Shown piece after piece: positions 1-7,599 of a stretch of 64,000 bases of DNA. Numbering within the stretch: position 1 is the stretch's first letter; the number at the start of each line of letters is the position of its first letter. Source of the stretch: Sulfitobacter noctilucae (GTDB lineage Bacteria; Pseudomonadota; Alphaproteobacteria; Rhodobacterales; Rhodobacteraceae); NCBI RefSeq assembly GCF_000622365.1, contig NZ_JASC01000002.1, forward strand, positions 62,001 through 126,000, given 5' to 3'. The notes under the pieces are model-generated. The model worked only from the letters and a program-made list of their open reading frames with translations. It was not told where the DNA came from and made no database searches. Made by a program: the position numbers and the translations under genes.

Positions 1-1008
1 CAGGATGCGATCACGATCATCCCCGCCGAATTGGTTGCCCTGCACAGGCTGACACTGCCGATGCGCAGCGCACGCCGGAAAGCTGCCGCACTTCCTTTCG
101 CCATCGAAGGGGAACTGGGCGACGGTCTCGAGGGGACACATGTGGCTCTATGCGGTCAGGTGGGAGGGACAGGCGGCACCCTAGCAGCTGCGGTTTCGAC
201 TGAGGTGATGGAGAACATCATCGCGCATGAACCGGGTGCGAGATGCGTTCCCGAGCAGCTTCTCCTCAGGTGCCCCGATGCCAGCGACAGCGCCTCTGCA
301 CGTTGGGTCGTCTTTACTCAATCGGGCCGCGCGTTGGTCCGCGCCTCGGACGGAACGGGTTTTGCCGCACGCAGTGATATGCTGCCGACCCTGTGGCAGA
401 TCGCCGGGCAACCCAGTGTCGACAGCTATGGCACGGTTTTGCCAGATGGTGTTCCTGCGCAGCACATGCCTGACGCTTTGCCTCCGCTGACCGATCCCGC
501 TCAATTACCGGACCTAAGGCAGGGAAAGCTCCGCCCGGAACTCGGGCTTGGCAAACCTCTCAAATGGCTCGCTGCCGCCTGCGTTCTGGGTATCGTCTGC
601 CACCTTGGCATCGCTGCCGCCGACGCGCGCGCGCAGCGCGGCATCGCCGATGATCTGCAAAAGGTGGCGGAGGCCGCCCTTACCCCCAGGTTGCCAGATG
701 CCACGGCAGAACAGCCTCCCGCCCTGATCCAGCGCCAGCTTGCGGCCCATAACCAGCCTCAGCGCGGATCGGGCTTTGTGCCGCTGATGAACCGCGTCTC
801 GACCGCGCTTGCAGGTCTGCCTGATGCCGTGCAGTTCCGTCAACTCAGCTGGTCATCGGACGCCCTGCGCATCACGATTGAGACCACTGATCTGGACGCT
901 CTTCAGCGTGCCGAGGCGATGCTGGGCGACGCTGGATTGCGTGTCTCGAGCGGGTCGGCGACGGCCGAGGCCGGGGCCGCCCGCGCTGATCTGACGGTGC
1001 GGCCATGA
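1..1008 (+). CDS. gspL: Type II secretion inner-membrane platform protein GspL (5' end outside window)
   Basis: The frame is open from the first base of the window, so the true start lies upstream. The visible 336 codons show a cytoplasmic actin-like region, then one membrane segment (about codons 190-212, KWLAAACVLGIVCHLGIAA), then a small periplasmic domain of about 110 residues: the GspL layout. In the T2SS, GspL recruits the ATPase GspE to the inner membrane and pairs with GspM. The stop overlaps the start of the next gene by four bases, and M, E and F follow, which supports the call. The cytoplasmic domain is too diverged for a confident call by motif alone, so gene order carries much of the weight. 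Confidence 0.85.
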   Translation, partial: QDAITIIPAELVALHRLTLPMRSARRKAAALPFAIEGELGDGLEGTHVALCGQVGGTGGTLAAAVSTEVMENIIAHEPGARCVPEQLLLRCPDASDSASARWVVFTQSGRALVRASDGTGFAARSDMLPTLWQIAGQPSVDSYGTVLPDGVPAQHMPDALPPLTDPAQLPDLRQGKLRPELGLGKPLKWLAAACVLGIVCHLGIAAADARAQRGIADDLQKVAEAALTPRLPDATAEQPPALIQRQLAAHNQPQRGSGFVPLMNRVSTALAGLPDAVQFRQLSWSSDALRITIETTDLDALQRAEAMLGDAGLRVSSGSATAEAGAARADLTVRP

Positions 1009-1463
1009 AGGTGCTTGCGTCCCTTACCCCGCGCGAACGGGTTCTGATCCTTGGCGGCGGTACACTGCTGCTGGTCTTCGCTGTGTGGTTCTATGTCTGG
1101 CAACCGATTGCCGCAGCACAGAATGTGCAAACAGAGCGCATCGCGCGCTATCTGTCGGTGATCGATCTTGCGGGCCAGATGGGTGACCCGGTGACACAGG
1201 TCGCTGCAACCTCCGCACCTGACACGCCCCTTGCGCAGCGGATCACGCGGAGCGGCGAAGCGGCTGGCATCGCGCTGGCACGGCTCGACCCCGAAGGCCG
1301 GCGCCTGCGCGTCACGGTGGCCGAGGCACCCTATGCTGATCTGATTGGATGGATCGCAACGCTTGAAGCCGAAAGCGGCGTGCGTGCCCTTTCGGTCGAG
1401 ATGTCGCGGCTGACGGGGCCCGGCATGGTTTCCCTGCGGATGACAGTGGAGGATGCTGTATGA
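1005..1463 (+). CDS. gspM: Type II secretion protein GspM
   Basis: A 152-residue bitopic membrane protein with a short basic cytoplasmic tail containing TPRERVL (residues 7-13), one transmembrane helix (about residues 16-33) and a periplasmic domain. A short tail ending in an 'RE+' motif, one helix and a ferredoxin-like periplasmic domain are typical of GspM, which stabilises GspL in the inner-membrane platform. It starts within an ATGA overlap with gspL and ends in an ATGA overlap with gspE, so the genes are translationally coupled. Confidence 0.88.
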   Translation: MKVLASLTPRERVLILGGGTLLLVFAVWFYVWQPIAAAQNVQTERIARYLSVIDLAGQMGDPVTQVAATSAPDTPLAQRITRSGEAAGIALARLDPEGRRLRVTVAEAPYADLIGWIATLEAESGVRALSVEMSRLTGPGMVSLRMTVEDAV

Positions 1464-2938
1464 CGGCGCTCAGTTATAGTTTTGCGAAGGCCAATGGGGT
1501 GCTGATTGAAACGGATGGGGAGGCCGCGCCGCTTTGCCGCCATCTGCCGGGCGCAAAGCTGCCCGCGCTGCTCGAAGCGCAGCGCGTCGCAGGGGGGCAG
1601 ATGCAATTTGAACCCATTGATCCCGACGCTTTCGATCAAGCGCTTTCTGCCACCTACCGTGACAGCGCCTCTCAAGCCGCGAGCATGGCGGACGACGACA
1701 GCGACGACCTGAGTGCTCTTGCCGAAACCGCAGCCTCCGTTGATGACTTGCTGGACCAGAAAGACGATGCTCCGGTGGTGCGTTTGATCAACGCGCTGTT
1801 GCTGGAGGCCGTCAAGGACGGCGCGTCGGACATTCATATCGAGGTGGAGGAAAAGCGCCTTGTCGTTCGGTTCCGCGTGGACGGCGTGCTGCGCGAAGTT
1901 CTGACCCCGCGACGGGCGTTGGCCGCACAGCTGTCCAGCCGGCTCAAGGTGATGGGCAAGCTTGATATCGCAGAAAAACGTCTGCCGCAGGACGGGCGCG
2001 TCAGCCTGCGGGTTGGAAGTTACGAACTGGATGTGCGCATCTCAACCCTGCCGTCGCAATTTGGCGAACGTGTCGTGCTGCGTCTGCTGGACCGGGGACA
2101 GACCCAAACAGGAATTGACAATTTGGGCCTTTCCGAGCGCGATCGCGGGGTTTTCGAGGGGATCATTCACGCGCCAGAGGGGCTGGTGCTGGTCACCGGA
2201 CCTACCGGATCGGGCAAGACGACATCGCTTTATGCTGCACTCCACGCGCTGAATGACCGGGAAAGGAACATCCTTACGGTCGAAGACCCCATTGAATATT
2301 CGATGGAAGGTGTGGGCCAGATACAGGTGAATGCCAAGACCGACATGACCTTTGCGCGTGGGTTGCGTGCCATTCTGCGGCAGGACCCGGACGTGATCAT
2401 GGTGGGCGAAATACGCGACGGCGAAACGGCCCGCATCGCTGTGGAAAGCGCGATGACAGGGCATCTTGTTTTGTCCACGCTGCACACGAACACGGCCATT
2501 GGCGCGGTGTCGCGGTTGATCGACATGGGTGTTGAACGCTACCTTCTGGCCCCGATGCTGCGCGGGTTGGTCGCACAACGCCTGGTCCGCAAGCTGTGTC
2601 CCGACTGCCGCACGGAACGGGCACTGACACCGGCGGAGGCCGCTATGCTGTCAGGTGCAATGACGCCGGGAATGCAGGTTTTCGACGCAGTTGGATGTGA
2701 CACCTGTGCCGATACCGGCTATCGCGGGCGGCTGCCGATTTACGAAATCATCGCAATGACCGCGAAGCTGGAGACGATGATCCACGAGGGCGCGTCGGAG
2801 GCCGATTTGTCAGCGGAAGCCCGCGCCTCTGCACCCAGCATCCTGAAGGATGGCGTGGCAAAAATCCAAGCTGGTCTGACAACCGTATCCGAAGTCGCCC
2901 GCGCGGTGCGCGAGGATGCCGCGGTCGAAGGGGGCTGA
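1460..2938 (+). CDS. gspE: Type II secretion ATPase GspE
   Basis: A 492-residue cytoplasmic secretion ATPase that powers pseudopilus assembly. Visible motifs in order: Asp-box region (about residues 160-200), Walker A GPTGSGKTT (about 247), Walker B region DPDVIMVGEIRD (about 310), His box STLHTNTA (about 343), and the tetracysteine zinc module CPDC (about 379) with CDTC (about 413) that marks GspE/PilB-type enzymes. The N-terminal GspL-binding region is short and diverged. The start overlaps gspM by four bases. All catalytic motifs look intact. Confidence 0.97.
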   Translation: MTALSYSFAKANGVLIETDGEAAPLCRHLPGAKLPALLEAQRVAGGQMQFEPIDPDAFDQALSATYRDSASQAASMADDDSDDLSALAETAASVDDLLDQKDDAPVVRLINALLLEAVKDGASDIHIEVEEKRLVVRFRVDGVLREVLTPRRALAAQLSSRLKVMGKLDIAEKRLPQDGRVSLRVGSYELDVRISTLPSQFGERVVLRLLDRGQTQTGIDNLGLSERDRGVFEGIIHAPEGLVLVTGPTGSGKTTSLYAALHALNDRERNILTVEDPIEYSMEGVGQIQVNAKTDMTFARGLRAILRQDPDVIMVGEIRDGETARIAVESAMTGHLVLSTLHTNTAIGAVSRLIDMGVERYLLAPMLRGLVAQRLVRKLCPDCRTERALTPAEAAMLSGAMTPGMQVFDAVGCDTCADTGYRGRLPIYEIIAMTAKLETMIHEGASEADLSAEARASAPSILKDGVAKIQAGLTTVSEVARAVREDAAVEGG

Positions 2939-2940
2939 GG

Positions 2941-4149
2941 ATGCCCGCATTCCAATATCAGGCGGTCGATCCGTCCGGCAAGAAAACCAAGGGGTTGCTG
3001 GAAGCGGCCAGCGCCGCCGCCGCCCGCGCCGAGTTGCGCGCGCGCGATCTTCTGCCCTTGTCTGTGGAGGCGACGCGGCAGCGTGCAGGTGCATCGCGCG
3101 GCGTGGGATCGCATCGGCTGTCCTTCAAGAAACAGGTGTTGGTGACGCGGCAACTGGCAACGCTCGTGGGGGCGCAGGTGCGGATCGAGGATGCGCTCAA
3201 GATCGTGACGGAACAGATGTCGGGCACCCGCGACGTGTCGCTTTTGCTGAACCTGCGCAGTGCCATCGTGGATGGGCGCAGTTTTGCCGAGGCTTTGGAG
3301 GACGTGCCGGGGTCTTTCGACGAATACTACCGCGCCTCCGTGCGGGCGGCAGAAAGCGCGGGTAAGCTGCCGGAGGTTCTGGAGCATCTGGCACTCCATA
3401 TCGAGGATCGCGCCCGCAATCGGCAAAGCCTGCAACTGGCGCTGATATACCCGGCACTTCTAGCACTGGTGTCCGTCGGCGTGATAGTCGCACTGCTGAC
3501 CTTCGTCGTACCCGACATCGTGCGCGTCTTCACAGCACGCGGTGCCGACCTGCCAGGGCTGACGCGTGGTCTGATCGCCGTGTCGGACTGGATGACACGT
3601 TGGGGATTGATGGTGGGTGGCGCTTTGGCGCTTGGGCTTCTCGCCGGGCTTGCCCTGCTGCGCCAACCCGCTTTGCGGCTACAATGGGACGGCTGGCTTA
3701 TCCGCGCGCCGCTGATTGGCCCACTGGTGTTGCGCATGAACGCGGCGCAATTTTCGGGCACGCTGGCCACGCTGGTGCAATCAGGTGTGCCGCTGGCCGA
3801 AGCGCTGCGCGCAGCATCGGGCACTGTTCCCAACCGGTTCATGCGCAAGCGCGTGGGCGAGATCACACAGGCCGTACAGGACGGGGCGGCATTGTCGCGC
3901 GCGGTGACGGCGGCGAAGGTATTTCCGCCGATGCTGATCGCCATGATCGCAAGTGGTGAGGCAAGCGGCAAGCTGGGCGAAAGTTTGAACAAGGCCGCGA
4001 TAGATCAAGCGGCAGGATTGAAAGCGACGGTCAGCACGATTGTCGCGCTGGTCGAACCGGCAGTTCTGTTGGTGATGGGAGGCGTCGTGATGCTTTTGGT
4101 GATGGCGATACTGATGCCGATCGTGGGGTTGAATGGTCTGGCGGGGTGA
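2941..4149 (+). CDS. gspF: Type II secretion inner-membrane protein GspF
   Basis: A 402-residue polytopic membrane protein that forms the central platform of the T2SS. It has the GspF/PilC duplicated architecture: the N-terminal signature FQYQAVDPSGKK (residues 3-14), a first cytoplasmic T2SSF domain, two closely spaced membrane segments (about 165-190 and 220-240), a second cytoplasmic domain with GTLATLVQSGVPLAEAL (about 274-290), and a C-terminal helix. It begins two bases after the gspE stop, preceded by GAGG. Its stop abuts the stop of the oppositely oriented gspN. Confidence 0.96.
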   Translation: MPAFQYQAVDPSGKKTKGLLEAASAAAARAELRARDLLPLSVEATRQRAGASRGVGSHRLSFKKQVLVTRQLATLVGAQVRIEDALKIVTEQMSGTRDVSLLLNLRSAIVDGRSFAEALEDVPGSFDEYYRASVRAAESAGKLPEVLEHLALHIEDRARNRQSLQLALIYPALLALVSVGVIVALLTFVVPDIVRVFTARGADLPGLTRGLIAVSDWMTRWGLMVGGALALGLLAGLALLRQPALRLQWDGWLIRAPLIGPLVLRMNAAQFSGTLATLVQSGVPLAEALRAASGTVPNRFMRKRVGEITQAVQDGAALSRAVTAAKVFPPMLIAMIASGEASGKLGESLNKAAIDQAAGLKATVSTIVALVEPAVLLVMGGVVMLLVMAILMPIVGLNGLAG

Positions 4150-4890
4150 TCAGAACGGCAGTTGCAAAGTGATCGGGCCACCACGCGGCAGGGCCGTAAA
4201 AATCTCTGCCGCAGTGGGCTCAATGGCAATGTCGATGATCCTGTCGCGGCCCAAGCGTATCCGCGCCATGGGAGGTTGGCCATCGCTTGAAAGTGTCGCG
4301 AGCCCATCTTTGCCGACCTGTGACAGGTTAATCTGCAAAGACGGTATGTTCGCCTGCCGCGTGCCTTCCGTGCAAATCCCCGCCGGTGTGGCGACGTTGC
4401 CGCCTGCGGCCGCATCGCGCCAGCCCCAGCGAAGCGATACGTCCCGCACCGTCGCTGACATTTCACAGGTCCACGCACCGGGAATCAGCCGCGCCAGCCC
4501 AGGACCTGCGCGGCCCGAAAGGTCGACTACAGCAAAACCGCGAAGCCCCGCAGATGCCCAACCGGTCAGCCGCGTATCTCCTCCTTCAAGCACCGTATCG
4601 CTACGGAGATGAGGCAAAGGCAGCATCAGCAAACGGCTATCCCAGCGCAGCGCATAGCCGCCTTCGAGCAAAGCGCGCCCATCGCCTACAGAGCCTTGCA
4701 CCGCAAGCACCGCTGGCGGCATGTCTATGTTTCGGGTAAGCAAGCTTATCGGTACACGCAGGGCCAATGTGCCGGCCAGCAACAGCAGGATCGCCAATGT
4801 CACAGCCAGTAAAACCATCCAAAGCCCGACCCGTAGAGCCGTCGCACGGCCTGTCACGGCGGCGGGTGCTGGCGGGGGCCTCTGCTGCAT
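4150..4890 (-). CDS. gspN: Type II secretion protein GspN (antisense within the gsp operon)
   Basis: A 246-residue protein with a short proline-rich cytoplasmic tail, one N-terminal transmembrane helix (about residues 24-46) and a periplasmic beta-rich domain with a probable disulphide pair (Cys about 141 and 173). This matches GspN, an accessory T2SS inner-membrane protein. It is encoded on the strand opposite to all the other gsp genes here: its stop abuts that of gspF and its start lies inside the 5' end of the next plus-strand gene. The ATG at 4890 has no clear ribosome site; Met25 at 4818 is an alternative start that still keeps the membrane helix. The family call is based on layout and context. 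Confidence 0.75.
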   Translation of the reverse strand: MQQRPPPAPAAVTGRATALRVGLWMVLLAVTLAILLLLAGTLALRVPISLLTRNIDMPPAVLAVQGSVGDGRALLEGGYALRWDSRLLMLPLPHLRSDTVLEGGDTRLTGWASAGLRGFAVVDLSGRAGPGLARLIPGAWTCEMSATVRDVSLRWGWRDAAAGGNVATPAGICTEGTRQANIPSLQINLSQVGKDGLATLSSDGQPPMARIRLGRDRIIDIAIEPTAAEIFTALPRGGPITLQLPF

Positions 4891-5912
4891 CCTTGGTCTC
4901 GCTTTCTGCGGGTTGCGGGGAGCTTGTGCTGCCCGGTTCAGGGTCGGGGTCCACTACGGGCGGGCCGCGCCGGTCGGCGGTGCTGTTGCCGCTATCGGGG
5001 CAATCGGCAGAACTAGGCCAGAGATTGCGCACCGCCGCAACCCTCGGCGGCGGTCCCGGCATCGGAATCGAGATTATCGACAGCGGATCAACGGCTGAAA
5101 GCGCCGTGGCGGCAGCTACCGCAGCGGTGGCGGCGGGGGCCGAAATGCTGGTCGGTCCGGTGTTCAGCGCCCAGACCGAAGCGGTCAGTCAAGCGGTGCG
5201 CGTGCCGATCGTGAGCCTGTCGAACAACGCAAGCCTTGCGGGGCGGCGCACCTTTGTGTTTGGCGTCACCCCTGCTCAATCCGCGCAGGCGATCCTTTCA
5301 ATTGCAGCACAGCGCGGGCTGGGAGACGTGGCTACGGTCGTCCCCCCCGGAACATTCGGCGCTCAATCGGCGGCTGCCGCAGAACGTGTAGGAACAGCTC
5401 TAGGTCTGCGCGTGCGGCCCACGCTGGTGCGCTCAAGCGCCGAGGGACTCGTGGCAGCTTTGCAAGCCAGCGGGCCGCTGCCGAAAGCGGTCTATCTGCC
5501 CGCCGCCGATGCGACCCTCGCGGGATTTGCAGAAGCTTTACGGGGTCAGGGCGTCCAGCTTCTGGGCTCAACCCAGTGGTCCTCACTTGACCTTTCGGGC
5601 CGACCTGCGTTCCGCGATGCGTGGTTCGCGGCACCCGATCCGCTGCGCTTTGCCGCCTTTGACGAGACCTACAGCCAAGTAGCCGGATCACCCGGTGGGA
5701 TCATCACCGGTCTGGCCTTCGACGGAGTGGAGCTTTTGCGCATCCTGGGACAAGCCGGCCAGCTTTCCGTAAGAGGTCTGACACGCGACAATGGATTTAC
5801 CGGCGTTGTCGGTCCCTACCGGTTCCTGCGCTCGGGTCTGTGCGAACGCGGGCTTGGCGTGTTGAAGGTTGGCGCAGGAGAGTTCAGCCTGATCGGCAGC
5901 ACATCCGTATGA
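4797..5912 (+). CDS. Lipoprotein with periplasmic-binding-protein (LpoA / Leu-Ile-Val-type) fold
   Basis: A 371-residue predicted exported lipoprotein. The N terminus carries SRRRVLAGASAASLVSLSAGC: a twin-arginine-like stretch followed by a lipobox with Cys at about residue 40. The body has the type I periplasmic-binding fold seen in branched-chain amino-acid receptors and in the C-terminal domain of LpoA (VLLPLSGQSAELGQRLR near the start, GAEMLVGPVFSAQTEAV further on). LpoA-like proteins activate penicillin-binding proteins, so a cell-wall role or sensing of wall material during T2SS assembly is possible but inferred. The start at 4797 is chosen for an AGGA eight bases upstream; an earlier ATG at 4767 is possible. 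Its stop overlaps gspJ by ATGA, so it is a member of the gsp operon. Its 5' end is antisense to gspN. Confidence 0.75.
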   Translation: MSQPVKPSKARPVEPSHGLSRRRVLAGASAASLVSLSAGCGELVLPGSGSGSTTGGPRRSAVLLPLSGQSAELGQRLRTAATLGGGPGIGIEIIDSGSTAESAVAAATAAVAAGAEMLVGPVFSAQTEAVSQAVRVPIVSLSNNASLAGRRTFVFGVTPAQSAQAILSIAAQRGLGDVATVVPPGTFGAQSAAAAERVGTALGLRVRPTLVRSSAEGLVAALQASGPLPKAVYLPAADATLAGFAEALRGQGVQLLGSTQWSSLDLSGRPAFRDAWFAAPDPLRFAAFDETYSQVAGSPGGIITGLAFDGVELLRILGQAGQLSVRGLTRDNGFTGVVGPYRFLRSGLCERGLGVLKVGAGEFSLIGSTSV

Positions 5913-6460
5913 GCCAGCCGCAGCGTGCCGGGGATGCGGGCGTCAGCCTAATTGAAGTCCTGGTATCACTGGCCATCTTCGCGGTGATTGGCGTGGCCGG
6001 TTTGGCCGTTCTTAACACCGTTTCACGCACGGGCGAACGCACGGAAGGGCGGCTAGAGCGGCTCGCCGACATAGACCGAAGCTTTGTGATCCTGCGCCGT
6101 GATCTGATGCAGATGCGTGGGCTGACTGCGACATTGGAGGCAGGGGCCCTGCGGTTCCTGCGCCCGGTGGAGGGTACAGCCGTCGAAATCACTTATCTGA
6201 CAAATGAGGATGTTTTACTGCGGCGCATTGATCGGGTGGGGACTGATAATGTGGATCAGCATCTGCTCGACGATGTTGCCTCAGCTGAGTGGAAGTTGAT
6301 GGATCGATCGGGCCGCTGGTATGGCACTTGGCCCCCCGCCAGCGCGACAGACGCGGTGCGGCCACACGCTGCTGAACTGGTGCTGAACGTGCGGGCGGAC
6401 GGGGGCCGGACAGAATTTATCACCCGCCTTTTCCCGCTGGCCGCAGGACAGGGCCGATGA
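5909..6460 (+). CDS. gspJ: Type II secretion minor pseudopilin GspJ
   Basis: A 183-residue protein with a prepilin-type leader: a short basic N terminus, then Gly before VSLIEVLVSLAIF, with Glu at +5 of the mature protein and a hydrophobic helix. GspJ is a tip pseudopilin that caps the pseudopilus with GspI and GspK. The ATG lies in an ATGA overlap with the upstream lipoprotein gene, and the stop overlaps gspK the same way. The +1 residue is Val rather than the usual Phe. GspI and GspJ are hard to tell apart by eye; position directly before gspK favours GspJ. Confidence 0.85.
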   Translation: MSQPQRAGDAGVSLIEVLVSLAIFAVIGVAGLAVLNTVSRTGERTEGRLERLADIDRSFVILRRDLMQMRGLTATLEAGALRFLRPVEGTAVEITYLTNEDVLLRRIDRVGTDNVDQHLLDDVASAEWKLMDRSGRWYGTWPPASATDAVRPHAAELVLNVRADGGRTEFITRLFPLAAGQGR

Positions 6461-7317
6461 GTGGCCGCACGCAGGACAGCGGCGTTGTGCTTGTCAATGT
6501 ACTGGTGTTGCTGGCGATTGCGGGCGGCTTGATGGTGCTGCTGATCTCAGGGCAGGAACGCACACTGGATCGGATTTCGGCGTCCAGCGATGCCGCCATC
6601 GCCGAACAGATCGCGCTTGGGGCCGAAGCATCGGTGGTGGATGCCTTGCGCCGCGATATGGATACTGCGCCAGAGACGGATCATCTGAACGAACCTTGGG
6701 CGCTCAGCGTCGTGCAGCAGGAAACGCAGCTTCCGACAGGGCGGTTTTCGGTCGCTGTTGAGGATTTGCAGGCGAAATTCGATATCAATCAACTGGGTGA
6801 TTTATCGGCGGGCACGCAGGCCTTCGGCACGCGGCTGATGACAGCACTTGATCAGCCGCCGGGTACGGTGAACCAGATCGTGCGCATCCTTCAGGCCGTG
6901 GGCCGCATCTCTGCGCTTGAGGATTTAACGGATTACGGTGTGGCAACGGAAACTGTCGCAGCTCTCGCACCGCATGTGACGGCGCTGCCTGTGCCGGGTA
7001 CGGTGAACCTCAATTCGGTCGAGCCATTTCTGTTGTCAGTGATGATGCAGAACCCAAGCCAATCCGCGCAATTGCTGCGCCTGCGCGAAGGGCGCGTAAT
7101 GCTGTCTTTGGACATGTTGCAGGGTGTTGGTGCGCTGCGCCCGCAAAATAGCGGATTTACCTCAAACGTGTACCGGGTAGATATTCTGGCTGAGGCGGGC
7201 AGTGCCAGCATAGCCTTGCGAACGGTACTGGTCCGGCGCAATGCAGCGGGGATCAAGGCCGTGGACGTACTGGAACGGCAACTCCGACCGTCCGCGAATT
7301 TGCCCCCCGAAAAGTAG
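6457..7317 (+). CDS. gspK: Type II secretion minor pseudopilin GspK
   Basis: A 286-residue protein with a prepilin-like leader (Gly then VVLVNVLVLLAIAGG). Position +5 is Asn rather than Glu, as expected for GspK, which is the one pseudopilin that lacks Glu5. The large globular part contains the helix-hairpin-helix-like T2SSK domain, with repeated short segments such as NLNSVEPFLLSVMM (about residues 186-199). GspK forms the tip of the pseudopilus. It is the last gene of the operon and is followed at once by a strong hairpin terminator. Confidence 0.9.
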   Translation: MSGRTQDSGVVLVNVLVLLAIAGGLMVLLISGQERTLDRISASSDAAIAEQIALGAEASVVDALRRDMDTAPETDHLNEPWALSVVQQETQLPTGRFSVAVEDLQAKFDINQLGDLSAGTQAFGTRLMTALDQPPGTVNQIVRILQAVGRISALEDLTDYGVATETVAALAPHVTALPVPGTVNLNSVEPFLLSVMMQNPSQSAQLLRLREGRVMLSLDMLQGVGALRPQNSGFTSNVYRVDILAEAGSASIALRTVLVRRNAAGIKAVDVLERQLRPSANLPPEK

Positions 7318-7350
7318 AAAGCCCCCGACACGCGGGGGCTTTCTGGTCTT
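7317..7350. terminator. Bidirectional rho-independent terminator between gspK and the convergent lipoprotein gene
   Basis: A perfect 10-bp stem (GAAAGCCCCC at 7317-7326 with GGGGGCTTTC at 7334-7343) and a seven-base loop, followed by a T-rich stretch on the plus strand. It directly follows the gspK stop and also lies downstream of the convergent gene ending at 7369. Confidence 0.85.
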
Positions 7351-7368
7351 TTTCGTGTCAGCCGGCGT

Positions 7369-7587
7369 TCAGGGATTGAACGGGTCGGCTGTGCTATTGA
7401 CCGAGATGTTGATGCTTTGCGCATCTACCGGCTCGGCGTTGGCGTCCGCATCGAACATGGCGCGGAATGCCGCCCCGAATGTGTCGATGCCTGTCGCTTC
7501 CTCGCCGCCCGCATTGTCTGAGTCGTCGCATGCGGCGATCAGAAGGACGCTGGTCATCAAGGCTGCTGTTGTAAACTTCAGTTTCAT
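7369..7587 (-). CDS. Small secreted lipoprotein, unknown function
   Basis: A 72-residue protein with a typical lipoprotein signal: Lys-rich start, hydrophobic core and lipobox LIAAC with Cys at residue 20. The mature part is about 50 residues, acidic (several Asp and Glu) and of low complexity, with no recognisable domain. It lies 12 bases downstream of the DUF4331 gene on the same strand, so the two are probably co-transcribed and may act together at the cell surface. Confidence 0.65.
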   Translation of the reverse strand: MKLKFTTAALMTSVLLIAACDDSDNAGGEEATGIDTFGAAFRAMFDADANAEPVDAQSINISVNSTADPFNP

Positions 7588-7599
7588 GAATGCTCCCGT

